A DNA stretch of 64,000 nt. Source: Selaginella moellendorffii. Lineage: Eukaryota; Streptophyta; Lycopodiopsida; Selaginellales; Selaginellaceae. The stretch lies in the NCBI RefSeq assembly GCF_000143415.4, contig NW_003314398.1, positions 130,670 through 194,669 of the forward strand, read 5' to 3'. Every line of letters begins with the position of its first letter. The stretch's first letter is position 1. Below, piece after piece: positions 32,048-44,031 of the stretch. Below the pieces are notes generated by a model, which saw only the letters and a program-made list of their open reading frames with translations, did not search any database and was not told where the DNA came from. The position numbers and the translations under genes are program-made.

Positions 32048-34094
32048 TTATACTTGAAGCGATACGCGAATGGAAGATAGAAGAGAACGTTGACGACGCT
32101 GAGCGCTGCCAAGAGCCAAAAGAAGTAGTCAATGTGGCCATGATTGAGGTTGTCGGCGATCCATCCGGGCTTCCCATCCCTCCGGGTGATCTTGGTGACG
32201 ATGGTCACCAGCAAGCTCGAGAGGTAGTTCCCCAGCGCCACCGTCGCCAGCGACAGCGCCGAGCCCAAGCTCCGCATGGCGTCGGGCGACTGCTCGTAGA
32301 AGAACTCGAGCTGCCCGATGAAGGTGAACACCTCCGACGCCCCGATGATGAAGTACTGGGGGATTTGCCAGAAGATGCTGAGCTGCGCGTTGAGGAGCTT
32401 CGGGAAGTTCTTGTCGTCGGCATCCACCAGGCCTTTCTCCCTCGCGACTCGCAGACGCTGGATCTCCAGGACCGCCGCCACCACCATGGAGAGCGTGGAG
32501 ATGACGAGACCGATTCCCATTCTCTGGAGCTGCGTGAATCCCTGTGCGTGGCCGGTGTACCTGCGGACGAAGGGGACGAGCAGCCGGTCGTAGATCGGGA
32601 CCCAGATCAACACGCTGAGCGTGTCAAACATGGAGAGCGATGCCGACGGGACCTTGAAGGTGCCGAGGATGTAGTCCATCTTGAGGCCTTGCACCACGAA
32701 CAGCGTCGACATCTGAGCGTAGACTGTGGAGAAGACGATGGCGCTGGCCCAGATAGGAACGATTCGTAGCAGGATCTTCACTTCCTCGACTTGAGTGACC
32801 GTGCAAAGGTTCCACGTTGTCGTCGGTCTCGACCTGTCCTCGACCGCTGCCTTGTCCAGGAAACTTTCAAAACCAAAAGTCACAAGAACTTAGAACGAAG
32901 CGAAGCCCGAAAAAATATGTAAGGAGCACTTCTTCACCTGTATTCTGCCGTGTGCTGAATTTTCCGGCTCCCTTCGATGGCGGACGCCTTCTCGTCGACC
33001 TCGTAGAGCATGGTCTCGTCGGCTGGAAGACGTAGCCTCCAGTTCCGGATGGCTGCGACGATAACTTGAGCGATCCGAGTGAGTGGACTGCCTCCTGGTT
33101 TCTGGTGCCTGTACTTCTTGGACCCGGTGAAGAAGCTCACAATGGCTATTCCCATTGCTGCTGCCGGTATGCCAAATCCCCAGGCCCAGTTGACGCTTTG
33201 CTGGATGTAAACGAGAAAGGTGCTGGCGATCATGGCACCGACGTTGATCGAGAAGTAGAACCAGTTGAAGAAGACAGTCTTATACTTCTTCTCCGAGGGG
33301 TCTTCGTCGTCAAACTGGTCTGCTCCAAAGGATGAAACGCAAGGCTTGATTCCACCAGTGCCCAGCGCTACCAGATAGAGAGCCAGATAGAATGATCCGA
33401 TCTGACCAGGCGAGGCCCCAGGACAAACGTCCCCCACACAAGATGGTGGTTTTAACGATGGAACTGACGCTGATAACGTGAGCAGAACCATTCCCTGTAA
33501 GAAAAACAAACTTTTAGCTGCGAAGCTATGAAAGTCGAGAAAGAAGAACTTACCACAAAGTATACAGAAGAGAAGGCAGCGATCGTCCAGTAGCGACCGA
33601 GGTAGGCATCGGCCAAGAAAGCTCCTATGAGAGGTGTGATGTAAGCAGTTCCAGACCAGTTCGTCACATTGGTCGATGCAGTCGCGTTGTGCTGATGGAG
33701 TTTGTCGGTCAGAAACACCACCAAGTTCATGGAAATTCCATAGTAGGCAAGCCTCTCACAGCATTCGTTTCCTGTTCAAGGCAAGATCAAGCAAGATATC
33801 ATAAAGTTTCGTTTTTTTGTTGCTCACCCAAGATATAAGGACACGCTTTCCAGCCGCCGGTAGTTCTCCTATCAGCAGGATTGTGCTTCCAATCCACAGT
33901 GCCGTCCTTTGTGATGAAGCTCTCTTTCTCCAGATCTTCGCCATTTTCAAGATCCTTACAAAATCGAAAGCACCAGTGTGTAAGTCTTCCATTCTCCCGA
34001 GTTTCTTCCAAGAGAAATTCCTCACCTTGGTTGATGTGGGCAGGAGCCCAGCAGTGCTAGCGTCGGCGACGGTGCTCTCCTCCATGGCTCCCAT
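32035..34094 (-). CDS. NPF: NPF (NRT1/PTR) transporter 2
   Basis: Exons 34094-34026, 33954-33828, 33771-33554, 33494-32938 and 32863-32035 give 599 residues. Domain layout and intron positions equal those of the NPF gene at 27694-29653. Key motifs are [13 protein letters not shown] (ExxER), [44 protein letters not shown] and [11 protein letters not shown]. About 12 membrane helices are predicted. The N-terminus is longer than in copy 1, with an acidic stretch before [13 protein letters not shown]. Substrate is unknown. The start is the first ATG of exon 1; a second ATG three codons on is also possible. Confidence 0.94.
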
Positions 34095-34869
34095 CCCTTT
34101 CCACTCACACAGGAAGAATTTGGAACTTTCAAGGGAACTTTAGAACCAGAGTTCCCAGCCTCGATTCTGGTCTAAAGTTTCCTCGATCGCTCATCTGGCG
34201 AACCGGACGAGCCATTTGTCGCCGTATAGCGTGGAGATGCGTCTTTTAATCCTTTCCTGTGGCTCCAATAGTCCAAAAGTCCTCTCCCGGGACCAGACTC
34301 CGGAGTCTCGGTCACGACATTGGCGCCCTTCGATCGATCCAGAGTGGAATCGATACATTGGCGTACCTCACAGCCGGCTCGATCACGCAATGCGCACGGA
34401 ATCCAACCCCCTCTCCTAAAGCCCTAGACTCGCCCGTACAGCGCGTACGGGCAATGAGGTTTTGGTAAAGTGTTTCGAACCTTCGATGCCGGGGAAATAT
34501 CGCCATGTTGAGCGTAGTTGCTCCGCGCGATTGGGTCTTGCTGCCCTATTTTGGTTCCTCCAAGATTGACGCAGGGTTTGGTCGATCCGGGGCGCGATAA
34601 TCTCTCTCAGGTATGGGGGCTTGCTCCTCTCGTCTTCTCGGCTGGGTAATCCCTACTGCTAGCTGCATTTGTCGAGAGAGCACGGAGGAAGATCTACTTC
34701 TTCTACTTCCACAGTGAGGATTCTAGAATCTAGATCTCTGGCGTAGTTCTTTGGGATCTGCGCAGTTGGAAATTTCCAGTCGCAATCCAAGATTTTTTAG
34801 ATTTTCGCCGCATTCGTCTCGGAGTCTTCACTTATCCACTTCTTTCCTTTGCAGCTATTAGCGTGATTT
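34095..34869. promoter_or_regulatory. Divergent intergenic region between NPF 2 and the 34870 gene
   Basis: It holds the NPF 2 promoter (minus) and, on the plus strand, a probable 5'-UTR intron of the next gene. The donor is CTCAG|GTATGG near 34613 and the acceptor CTTTGCAG near 34855. Several short ORFs on both strands are unremarkable. No tight TATA box was found. Confidence 0.45.
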
Positions 34870-36273
34870 ATGGACGAGAGGCAAAGATTGGATATAGACA
34901 GCATCCAGTTGGATGATCCTAGCGACTGCTGCGACACGCCACCCGTCTCCCCCTCTGCCAAGGACCGGCGAAAGAAGAAGAAGAAGAAGAACAAGAGTTA
35001 CTACAGCAATCCGGCCAGCATCCAAGCGTTTGATGAAGGCCGGCAGCAGAAGCTCGCCGAGGAGAAATCCCGGCAGCTCCACAAACCATCTACATTTGCA
35101 AGCTCCGAGCCGTGCGCAATCCCGCTGCGAACTTCCAAAGCTTTTGAGTATGAGGATGCTCACGCTTTGGATAGCTCGCCATCGTCGCCATATCCGCTCT
35201 CGAGCTCGTGTCCGGTACGATGTAGCTCTTTCGTGTTCTCTTGTTTGTGTTCTTAACTATGATGCTCGCTTTTCCTTTTTCCAGTTGTTTTCGCTGCGAT
35301 CCGCATTGCGTGGAGGCCACGAAGGCCTGGGTTTGGGACCGAGGCCTAAGCTACACGTAAAGTGGGCCGTCGACGTTCGTGATCCGCCCAAGAGCAGCGT
35401 CTCCCACACACTCAATCGCCACAACAGCTCGAGAAAGAAACGATCCAAGTCCAAGACAAAAACCAAGTTCGTTTTTGTTTTGCTAGTTCTCTTCTCTCTT
35501 TTCTTTGCTGACAAAAGGTGCAATGCTTTGCAGGTCTGGAGGCTTAAAACCATTCAACAGTGGCTCAATGATGGAGGGCCAAGAAGTCGTCCCTTGCGCC
35601 CCTGATAGCCCTGTTTCAGAGGACGAAACGGTTGGCCTTACCGGCGGACTGTTTCCTCCCAGAAACCTTACTTTCACGCTTGAGGAGCTTCACTCAAACT
35701 CGGCATGGTCATCATCCAAAAGCTTCTTTGCCTCTATGGAGGTGGCCATGCAACACATGCTTCTGGCTTCTAGTTTCATCGAACAGGTACTCAGTTCTTT
35801 CGCGCTTCCACTCTTGTTACCAGCTTGCTACCGCAGGGAAATATTGCCGGTGCTTTGATCGAGTACAAGGCCGCAGCCAACGTCTTCAGGTAAATCGAAA
35901 GCTCTTATCACGCAAAAAAGTAGTGAATCTATCACACAGATTGGCCAAGCTCGACTCCGAGACTGAAGGCCGCAGCGAGTGTAGAACCGCGGCAGTCAGG
36001 GGCCAAGTTCTCGCCTGGATCGCCATGGCGACGCTCTACAGCGCGAGCGGTCAGAGCCTCAAGGGGCAAAAATGCCACAACTTGGCACTGGAGGCGTGCC
36101 AGGAGGTGGGAATGAGCTACAAGGATAGCATCCAGTGCGTTGAGAACTTCCCGGCCGCGCACCAATTCAAAGGAAATGGTGGAAGCAATCACTGCAGCCT
36201 CGCGGCGGCGCTATCGTCGGCCTCGAGCGCCTGTGAAGCGTCAAGAACAGAGAAGACGAGCGTTTGTATATAA
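34870..36273 (+). CDS. Plant-specific protein of unknown function with HVKWA motif
   Basis: Exons 34870-35214, 35285-35466, 35534-35786, 35837-35889 and 35940-36273 give 388 residues. The N-terminus is polar with a Lys run (about 36-45, nuclear-localisation-like). The segment KLHVKWAVDVRDPPKSSVSH (about 134-153), followed by a basic patch (RKKRSKSKTK), matches a conserved block of uncharacterised land-plant proteins. The C-terminal third is helical (ASMEVAMQHMLLASSFIEQ, then SRTEKTSVCI at the end). No enzyme motif or membrane segment is visible. A nuclear location is inference. It ends 86 bp before the start of the next NPF gene on the same strand. Confidence 0.8.
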
Positions 36274-36359
36274 GTTTTTTCCTCTAACGTAAGATGTCCT
36301 TACACGCAAAGCTCCTTACTATTTTTCCAAGATATTTAGGGCTTGGAGCTCGCGAAGCT

Positions 36360-38411
36360 ATGGCGCCGGTCGATTCGTGCACGACGCCATTGCTCCAGGA
36401 CGGCCAGACTACTGAAGCGCCGGTAAGTTCTTGGCTGGAATTTCTTTCTTGATCTGAGAGCGAGCGCTTGTTGTTGTGGAATCGTCAGCTCGAGGATCCC
36501 AAGCAGAGCTCCAGCTCGCGGCAGAACGTTTGCGAGGACGACGATGTCGATGGGACGTATTACACGGGCGATGGATCCGTGGATTCGTCCGGGCGCCGCT
36601 CGATCAGGGCCAAGACCGGCGGCTGGAAGGCCTGCCCTTTCATTCTAGGTGGAGATTGGCATACGTTGTGATCGCTTTCTCACTTTCTCGCAGGGAACGA
36701 ATTTTGCGAGCGATTGGCGTACTATGGCATCAACACGAACCTGGTCGTGTATTTGACAACGGTGTTGCATCAAGGCAATGCCGCCGCTGCTAAATCCGTC
36801 ACTGCTTGGTCTGGCACTTGCTACCTCACGACCTTCATTGGTGCGTTTCTCGCGGATTCGTATTGGGGACGCTACTGGACCATAGGAATTCTCTCCATTT
36901 TCTATGCAATCGTAAGCAACTGTTCTTTGTTCTTTTCCTGGCTTCGTCTCTAACTTGTTTTGGTTCTCGCAGGGGATGATTCTTCTCACTCTGTCAGCCT
37001 CCTTGCCCTCGCTGAAACCGTCCGTTTGTCCTCTCGACAACACCCCCTGCGAGAGTGCCACTCCGGGGCAAATGGCGTTCTTCTACACCGCCCTGTACCT
37101 CATCGCTTTCGGGACCGGTGGCATCAAGCCCTGTGTGTCCTCTTTCGGAGCTGACCAGTTCGACACTGGAGATCCCACCGAGAGAGCACACATGACGTCG
37201 TTTTTCAACTGGTTCTACTTCTCCATCAACGTTGGAGCTCTTATCGCCAGCAGCGTGATCGTGTACATACAGGTGAACGTCGGATGGGGAATCGGATTCG
37301 CAATACCTGCAGTCACGATGCTGGTGGCCATATGCACTTTCTTCTTCGGGACGCCGCTGTATAGGAACCAAAAGCCCGGTGGAAGCTCACTCACTCGTAT
37401 CGCCCAAGTCATAGTTGCTGCCAGCGCGAAGTCCCGAGTACAAGTCCCGGCGGACGAGCGGCTTCTGTACGAGGTGCCGGACAAGGAATCGGCCATCCAG
37501 GGAAGCAGGAAGATCGAACACACTGACGAGCTCACGTAAGATCTTTGCTAGTTTTGTTCGCTGATTAGTTTCGCTTTGAATCCACCAGGTGTTTGGACAA
37601 AGCAGCGACACAAACAGCTCCTGAGTTAGAAAACCGACCAAGTCCTTGGCGCTTATGCACAGTCACTCAGGTCGAGGAAGTAAAGATCTTTGTCCGGATG
37701 CTACCAATATGGGCGAGCACGATTGTCTTCTTCACGGTCTACTCGCAGATGTCCACCTTCTTCGTGGAGCAGGGCCAGAGAATGGATCCCAAACTGGGTC
37801 CAAAGTTTAACATCCCGGCAGCATCGCTCACCGTCTTCGACACGCTCACCATCATCGTCTGCGTGCCACTCTACGACTGGTTCCTGGTGCCGCTGGTCCG
37901 AAAGTTCACGGGCCACCCGCAGGGATTCACCCAGATCCAGAGGATGGGAATCGGCCTCGTTCTCGCCACTGCTTCGATGCTGGTAGCGGCGGTGGTGGAA
38001 GTGAAGAGGCTCCAGCTCGCGGCCGAGTTTGATCTCCTGGACAACGTCACGGATCCGGTCCCGATGAGCATTCTCTGGCAGATACCGCAGTACTTCCTCA
38101 TCGGTGCCTCGGAAATTTTCACGGCCATTGGGCAGCTCGAGTTCTTCTACGATCAGGCACCCGACGCGATGAGGAGCTTGGCGAGCGCGCTGGCGCTCAG
38201 CACGACGGCGCTGGGGAACTACTTGAGCAGCTTCTTGGTGGCGGTGATCTCCGCAACGAGTTCTTCCGGGAGTTCCGGGTGGATCCCAAACAATCTAAAT
38301 CGCGGCCACCTGGATTACTTCTTTTTGGTGGTGGCGGCGCTCAGCGCTCTCAATGGGCTCTTCTTCTGGGCATGCTCGAGAGGCTATCGATACAAGAAAG
38401 TTACCGTGTAA
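36360..38411 (+). CDS. NPF: NPF (NRT1/PTR) transporter 3
   Basis: Exons 36360-36422, 36489-36648, 36694-36911, 36973-37535 and 37589-38411 give 608 residues. It is a twelve-helix proton-coupled transporter with [13 protein letters not shown] (ExxER in helix 1), [43 protein letters not shown] and GFTQIQRMGIG. Exon phases are the same as in the two minus-strand NPF genes, so this is an inverted paralogue. The N-terminus is long and acidic (CEDDDVDGTYYTGDGSVD). The sequence has the NPF8-like CCDTPLIGA-equivalent position changed to CYLTTFIGAF. Substrate cannot be deduced. The FIGL1 start lies only 107 bp after its stop. Confidence 0.94.
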
Positions 38412-38518
38412 ATATTTTACATTGGACTAATGTAACTTCTCGAGAAGATTTAAATACTTCACTTTTAATTTCAACTCAATTCATGGTTTTCGCGCGCATT
38501 TTCTAGGGTTTATGGGCT

Positions 38519-40848
38519 ATGGCGGGCGAGGAGGGGGAAATAAGAGAATCGTGGAAGCAGGCGCTGGATCGCAAGCTCGGGCGGCTGCATTCTTTGCTGT
38601 TTGGGGTGGAGGCCGCGATCAAGGCGGAGGAATGGGAGAAGGCGCTGGGTCTGGGGCTTTGTCTGCTGGGATTTCTCGAGAGCGAGACGAGGACGAGAGA
38701 GGATGCGGTGTACACTGCTCCAATAAAGAGGCATGTCCAGGATCTGATCGATGCGGCCAGGGACAAATTCTACCAAGGTTTTGAGAGGTAAGTCGATTTT
38801 GGCCATGAAATCTAGCTTACGTAGTGATTTGGTTGAAGAAATGCGCTCGCACAGACAGCTCGATCTAGCGGCGCGGTTTTTGGGGGAGGCCAGCACCGTG
38901 TAGACGTCGCAGGGATTAGAAGCTCTCCGCTTTACAGACCATTATGTGGTGACAGCATCGTGAGTGATCTTTGCAGAATTTTTTATTTTTCCTTTCTCTC
39001 GTGGTTTTGACAATCTGAACTTACAGGAACCAATGGATATTGATCGCATAGACGTCAGCCCGGGAGAGAGCAAGAAGCGCGGAAGAGTCGTGTGTGAGCC
39101 GCCAAAGGAAGATATGATAAGGAACAAGTCTGTCGTTGTAGAGAAGCAAAATCCTGTGGAGAGTTCAGGAGGATTTGTCACAGCAAAGCAAAAATGGGTA
39201 AGCATTTTGAACTTTTTGACAGTTCTCCGCAGAAATTTCTTTCCTCAGGCACTTGACTCCAAGAAAACGGGATCAACATCGTGTCCAGCACCTACAGGGA
39301 CCAACACCACCGCTAAGACTCTGGGCCGCCGGAATGTTCGAAGTTCTTTTACACCACCTCTTCGCTCCAATGGGGGAGGAACAACCACGCAGAATTCGGA
39401 TGCTGCCATATCCGAGTCGACCACCAAATGGTACGTTCTCATGTCCATTTGGTTTAGTTTCTCAACGGTGTCATGTTAGCTTGGAACTTCTCTCTGGTCC
39501 CGATGGCGAGCTGCCTGACAAATTGCGCAATCTGGAACCTCGCCTGCTTGAGCACATAAGCAACGAAATAATGGAAAGGGATTCAAACGTTCGCTGGGAT
39601 GACATAGGTAGCGCTTTTTCTCACTCATTAGTTTCTGTTGTAACTTCATTTTTTTGCAAACAGCTGGACTGGATCATGCTAAAAAGAGTGTCACAGAAAT
39701 GGTGATTTGGCCTCTTTTACGCCCGGACATTTTCCATGGCTGCCGCTCGCCAGGAAAAGGACTCCTCCTTTTTGGCCCCCCTGTAAGTGTATATATCGAG
39801 GGCATTGATGAAGCAACTCAAGAATGTGACAGGGAACAGGCAAGACAATGATAGGAAAAGCGATCGCTGGCGAATCAAAAGCTACATTCTTTTCAATATC
39901 AGCAAGCTCGCTAACTAGCAAATGGGTAACTTTGATTTTCTTCCTAGCACATGCTAATTTTTCTGTTCAGAGTTGCAGATTGGTGAAGGCGAGAAGCTTG
40001 TCCGGGCTTTGTTTGGTGTAGCCAGTTGTCGCACACCAGCGGTGATATTCATCGACGAAGTGGACTCCCTCCTATCTCAGGTATCGTCGACAATCTGAAC
40101 ATCTCGTTCGGTATTTACTTTTTTAAAACCAGAGGAAATCAGAGGGAGAGCATGAATCAAGCCGAAGGATAAAGACGCAGTTTCTCATCGAGATGGAAGG
40201 TATTGGCAGTGGTAACGAGCAGCTTCTTCTTATAGGTAAGCCAGGGACTGATCGATGGATTGTAGAGTTCGACAAAAACGTTTCAGGTGCTACAAACAGG
40301 CCTCAAGAGCTTGATGAAGCAGCTCGCCGTCGTTTCTCGAAGAGGCTATACATACCACTTCCTTCTGCTGGTAATTCATTCTCGCCTCACGTTATGCTTG
40401 ACTATGCTTCCCATGCAGAGGCTCGAGGATGGATTGTTCGTAACCTCTTGCAAAAGGATGGTCTCTTTTGTATGTCCAGCAGCGACATGGACGAAATATG
40501 CTCAATGACCGAGGGTACATACAGACACCAGCTTTCATAACCGGAATCAAGCTCGTCCTTTTGCTGCTTCCAGGCTATTCCGGTTCTGACATGAACAACC
40601 TCGTCAAAGAAGCATCCATGTATCCTCTCCGCGAGGCGCTCAAAGCGGGGAAAGACATTGGCAAGATTAGCACCGAAGAAATGCGAGCTATTGGGCTACA
40701 GGTAAGCAAAAGCTTCCACTCTACGTACTCTAAATCTCCTTTGCAGGACTTCAGGGCCGCTCTTCAAGAAGTAAAGCCTTCAGTCTCGAAATGCGAGCTG
40801 GGTGCCTACGAGGATTGGAACTCTCAGTTTGGAAGCCTGTGCTTGTGA
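38519..40848 (+). CDS. FIGL1: FIGL1, fidgetin-like 1 AAA ATPase
   Basis: Thirteen exons (38519-38787, 38839-38959, 39027-39197, 39249-39430, 39480-39607, 39664-39782, 39833-39925, 39979-40080, 40133-40235, 40287-40370, 40419-40514, 40574-40701, 40747-40848) give 565 residues. FIGL1 limits meiotic crossovers and acts on RAD51/DMC1 in recombination. The N-terminus ([26 protein letters not shown]) is typical of plant FIGL1. The AAA core has the Walker A GPPGTGKT (about 328-335), Walker [12 protein letters not shown], sensor 1 [17 protein letters not shown] with arginine fingers, and the Vps4-type C-terminal helix region ([14 protein letters not shown]). The linker between N-terminus and AAA core is shorter than in flowering plants. 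All splice sites are GT-AG and the phases close. Confidence 0.92.
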
Positions 40849-40993
40849 CGAACAAGGAGCGAGCGAGGAGCGGCATCACTAGAAGATTAAAGAGTTATGG
40901 TACGTGCTTCAACAAGCGTCCAGCTTATTTCATCGTTATCGTGCGAACGCTCCAGGGAGGAAGGATGGACAGGCCGGGGCTGGTTGAGGCTCG

Positions 40994-41922
40994 TCACATA
41001 AAGTCGTCCTCAATCTCCTGGAGAGACTTGCCTTTGCCGGCAATATCCTTGTTGGAAGTCATTTTCTCCGACACCATCAGGGCTTTGTAGCTCCGGACGT
41101 CCGCCTCCCTCTCCTTCTGGACGCGCTCCAGCTCTTCGCGACGTTTCTGCTCGGAAAGACAAACAAGTTCTAGCGGCCTGGGACAAAGAAAAATCGCCAG
41201 ACCTTGTCGCGCATCTGGTTCTTTCGCTCCGCTCGTTCCTGGGAGTTGTAGACCTCTCTCTCGGCTGAAACGAGGAAGAGGATGATACCATGAAAACTAT
41301 CTGGCGAAAGAACGAACAACGCTACCTTTCAAGTCTGGAGTTCTTTCGACTTTGGTCTTGTTGAGCCGGTTGACGATTTCATTCACGCGCTTCTCGACCT
41401 TGACAGTCCGGACCTGTGAAGGAGCAAAGAGAAGTGAAACTTACAGCAGGAAAGAAACGGCTTACGAGCTTGGGATTGTGGAATCCAACTTGGCCGACGT
41501 CCATGGAAGACGACTTTTTAAGATTCGACCAGGGAGTGTAGACGATGTCGAGATTGTTGATCTTGTTCCCTGGAGCAGAAGCAAAGTTGTAAAGAACGAT
41601 CAAACTTCCAAGCGTGTTGCTTGTTACCTTGGATGGAGTTTGCCTTGACGAGCTGAGCGCAGTCCTCCAGGAGCTCCGCGCTGATATTGTCCATGGTCTG
41701 GCCTTTGTGGAGCCTCAAGTAGACATGAGCCGAGGAGAGCTTGTCAACGTGAAACCTGGGAAGATCCAAACCAGGAAAATTCCTTAGGGAAGAGAAGAAT
41801 TGGCCATACCAGATATCCTCGGGGAAGCCATACTTGATGAGGTCCTCGTTCTCGTGCTTGTCCAGCCCCATGTAGATGGTGAAGTCGCCCACCTCGGGCC
41901 TGGCCTTGAAGTAGTAGACCAT
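40994..41922 (-). CDS. CCDC25: CCDC25 homologue (NFACT-R domain)
   Basis: Exons 41922-41810, 41755-41628, 41569-41466, 41413-41326, 41264-41203 and 41146-40994 give 215 residues, against 208 in the human protein. The NFACT-R domain is highly conserved: YTIYMG-equivalent [60 protein letters not shown]-equivalent [18 protein letters not shown]. After it comes a charged coiled coil ending EIEDDFM. NFACT-R proteins are linked to ribosome-associated quality control, and the human protein also senses extracellular DNA. A plant role is not established. The gene is convergent with FIGL1 (145 bp apart) and divergent from the C2 gene (316 bp apart). Confidence 0.93.
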
Positions 41923-42238
41923 CCCTCGACGGCGCTCCACTAAAAAACCTAGAAGTAAAACTCCCCAGCAAGAAAAACAATCGCGTTTTGATTGGACTTT
42001 GACTATGATCGACAAGAGATTCGGGCGTGACCGCGCACGGGGAAGAACGACAGACCTCTCTGTACTTTGTTGACACGTTCTATACGGCTGAAAATGTCTT
42101 TCTCTGAACAAGTCTCTAAGAACGAGTCTTCTGACACCTTGATATATATCTATCCGGGCGCCTCGAGAAGAAGAAGCAAAGGACCCCCAAAAGCGGGAAG
42201 GAGGCGCGATCAAAGCAGCAAGCACCACTGATCTTGAA

Positions 42239-43062
42239 ATGGAAATCAATGGTATTGTGTGGAAACGGAAGAATTCTAGAATCGCCATCGCATTGAAACA
42301 TTGGTTTTTTGCTTAGTTCTTGGTGGGAGAGAGCTCAAGGACACCGAATGGTTTGGCACGCAGGACCCGTATGTGATTTTACAGTATGGATCCCAAAAGT
42401 TCACAACAAAAACTTGCAAAGGTATGGCACATTTCTCCTCGTTTTTTTCTAAAGTTTTATCAATCTAGATGGTGGTGAGAATCCTGTGTTCAACGACAAC
42501 TTCACGCCCTCCCTGATCGAGGGTGTTCGAGAGATGAGTGTGGAGGTTTGGAACGAGAACTCGATGAGATCCGATCAGTGTATTGGCGCAGGAAAGGTGC
42601 TCCTCGACAAAGTCTTAGCTTCCGGCTATGATGATCGAAGCTGGCCACTCAAAACAAAGAGGGGAAAGTAGTTATCTAAACTCTTGGATCTTGGAACTTT
42701 AGAAAACTAATTGCTGACAAAACATTTCCCGTTGCAGGGACGCTGGGAAAGTGAGGCTGATTTTGCACTGCGACACTACAGTTGGGATTTATCCTCCTCA
42801 AGGTGGCAATGCTCCAGCAGCTCAATGCGAGAGTGGAGAGCCAGAAACATCAGAGAAGACCTCTTCAGCATCAGGGATTGGGAGCGCGATCAAGAAATTG
42901 GTTGGAGGCCACAGGCAAGGAGAACAAAAGCAAGAGGGAGGACATGAACAAAATGAAGAGCACAAAGCAGAAGAAGTAGAAGGAGCGGAAGAAGGAGGAG
43001 GAGAAGAAGAAGAAGACGAAGAAGAGTCTGAGTCGGAGGAGGAGGAGGAAGATGATGAGTGA
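42239..43062 (+). CDS. C2-domain protein with acidic tail
   Basis: Exons 42239-42251 (13 bp), 42317-42421, 42469-42667 and 42738-43062 give 213 residues. The first exon encodes only MEIN plus one base and is needed to complete the C2 beta-strand ([20 protein letters not shown]). The single C2 domain (about 1-125) resembles plant SRC2/elicitor-responsive small C2 proteins, which bind phospholipids, usually with calcium. Asp residues of loop 1 ([12 protein letters not shown]) and the GENPVFND segment are present. After it comes a Ser/Gly linker ([13 protein letters not shown]) and a tail of about 50 residues that is nearly all Glu, Asp, Gly and Ser. The tail encoding is GAA/GAG repeats. Function of the tail is unknown. 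Confidence 0.85.
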
Positions 43063-44031
43063 TGATCAGCCATAAAAATCGTAAGTTGGGATTTCCATTT
43101 GCTTGCGATTGAGTTTGCTTGAAAGGTTTTATAACGATTAAATATAAATTTAATACTTTTTAATAATCACACCACAGAAATTACCAAAAAGCAAAATATC
43201 CTTTCATTTTTAATTAGTATTTTTTATTTATGTATATTAAATTATGTACCATAGTTGCTAAATATTTAAAATATTAATAATAAATAAGTTTTTAAAATGA
43301 TGAGAAAGAAATTTCCTTAGCTTTTGAAGTATATAATAGAAGCTTATATATATCAAATGCATTCTTTAGAAATATATATGAATCCTGTATAATTATATTA
43401 TTTGTGTAACTCTTTTTCTTAATACTTTTTATGTTAATAATAGCAACTGAATTAAATTGAAATGTTAAATGTGAAGATTTTGGATAATTATTATTTTGTG
43501 GAAAATGTTTAAAATAAAATATGACAATTTGCAATGAAAGAAGAGAAAGCACTAAAACTTTTGGATCTTAATACTTCAGAAAATCAATTGCTAATAAAAC
43601 ATTTAAAGCTCACAATACTCCGTTAGCGTGAAAAACCTTAAGATGGTTTATGATTAACTTATGATTAAGATGGTTTATGATTAATTAAGATGGTTTATTA
43701 ATTAGTGCAACTGATTAAATAAAACAACTTGGGAAATATATTATTTATCTTTCATTTTTATTTTGTCTGTATAATATAAATCACACTTTGTAGTTAAACA
43801 GTATAAAAATGATTTTAAAAATTAATAAATACAAATTAGGTTTTCCTCAAATCAAAGTGTTGCTACACAAATGATTTCATGATTTATTTCAAAAATGTAA
43901 TTCAGAAAAAGGAAACTAATGTCTAAAAAACTAAAATTACAATATCAATGCTTTAAACCAGGATGGTTATTGTTGAAACAAAAAGCACTCAAAATTACAA
44001 ACAGCTGTTACAAAGAGCCCTAAACTTGGAT
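43063..44031. other. AT-rich intergenic DNA
   Basis: About 950 bp, strongly AT-rich, with no coding signal. A short direct repeat (TTAAGATGGTTTATGATTAA) occurs near 43640-43700. It contains the promoter of the tetraspanin gene, in which no clear TATA element stands out. Confidence 0.6.

Noticed and set aside
35632-36273. 213-residue ORF read without splicing
   Set aside because: Its first half runs through introns of the spliced gene 34870-36273; only the last exon part is real.
42822-43073. Poly-serine ORF on the minus strand
   Set aside because: Reverse complement of the GAA/GAG-rich acidic tail of the C2 protein.
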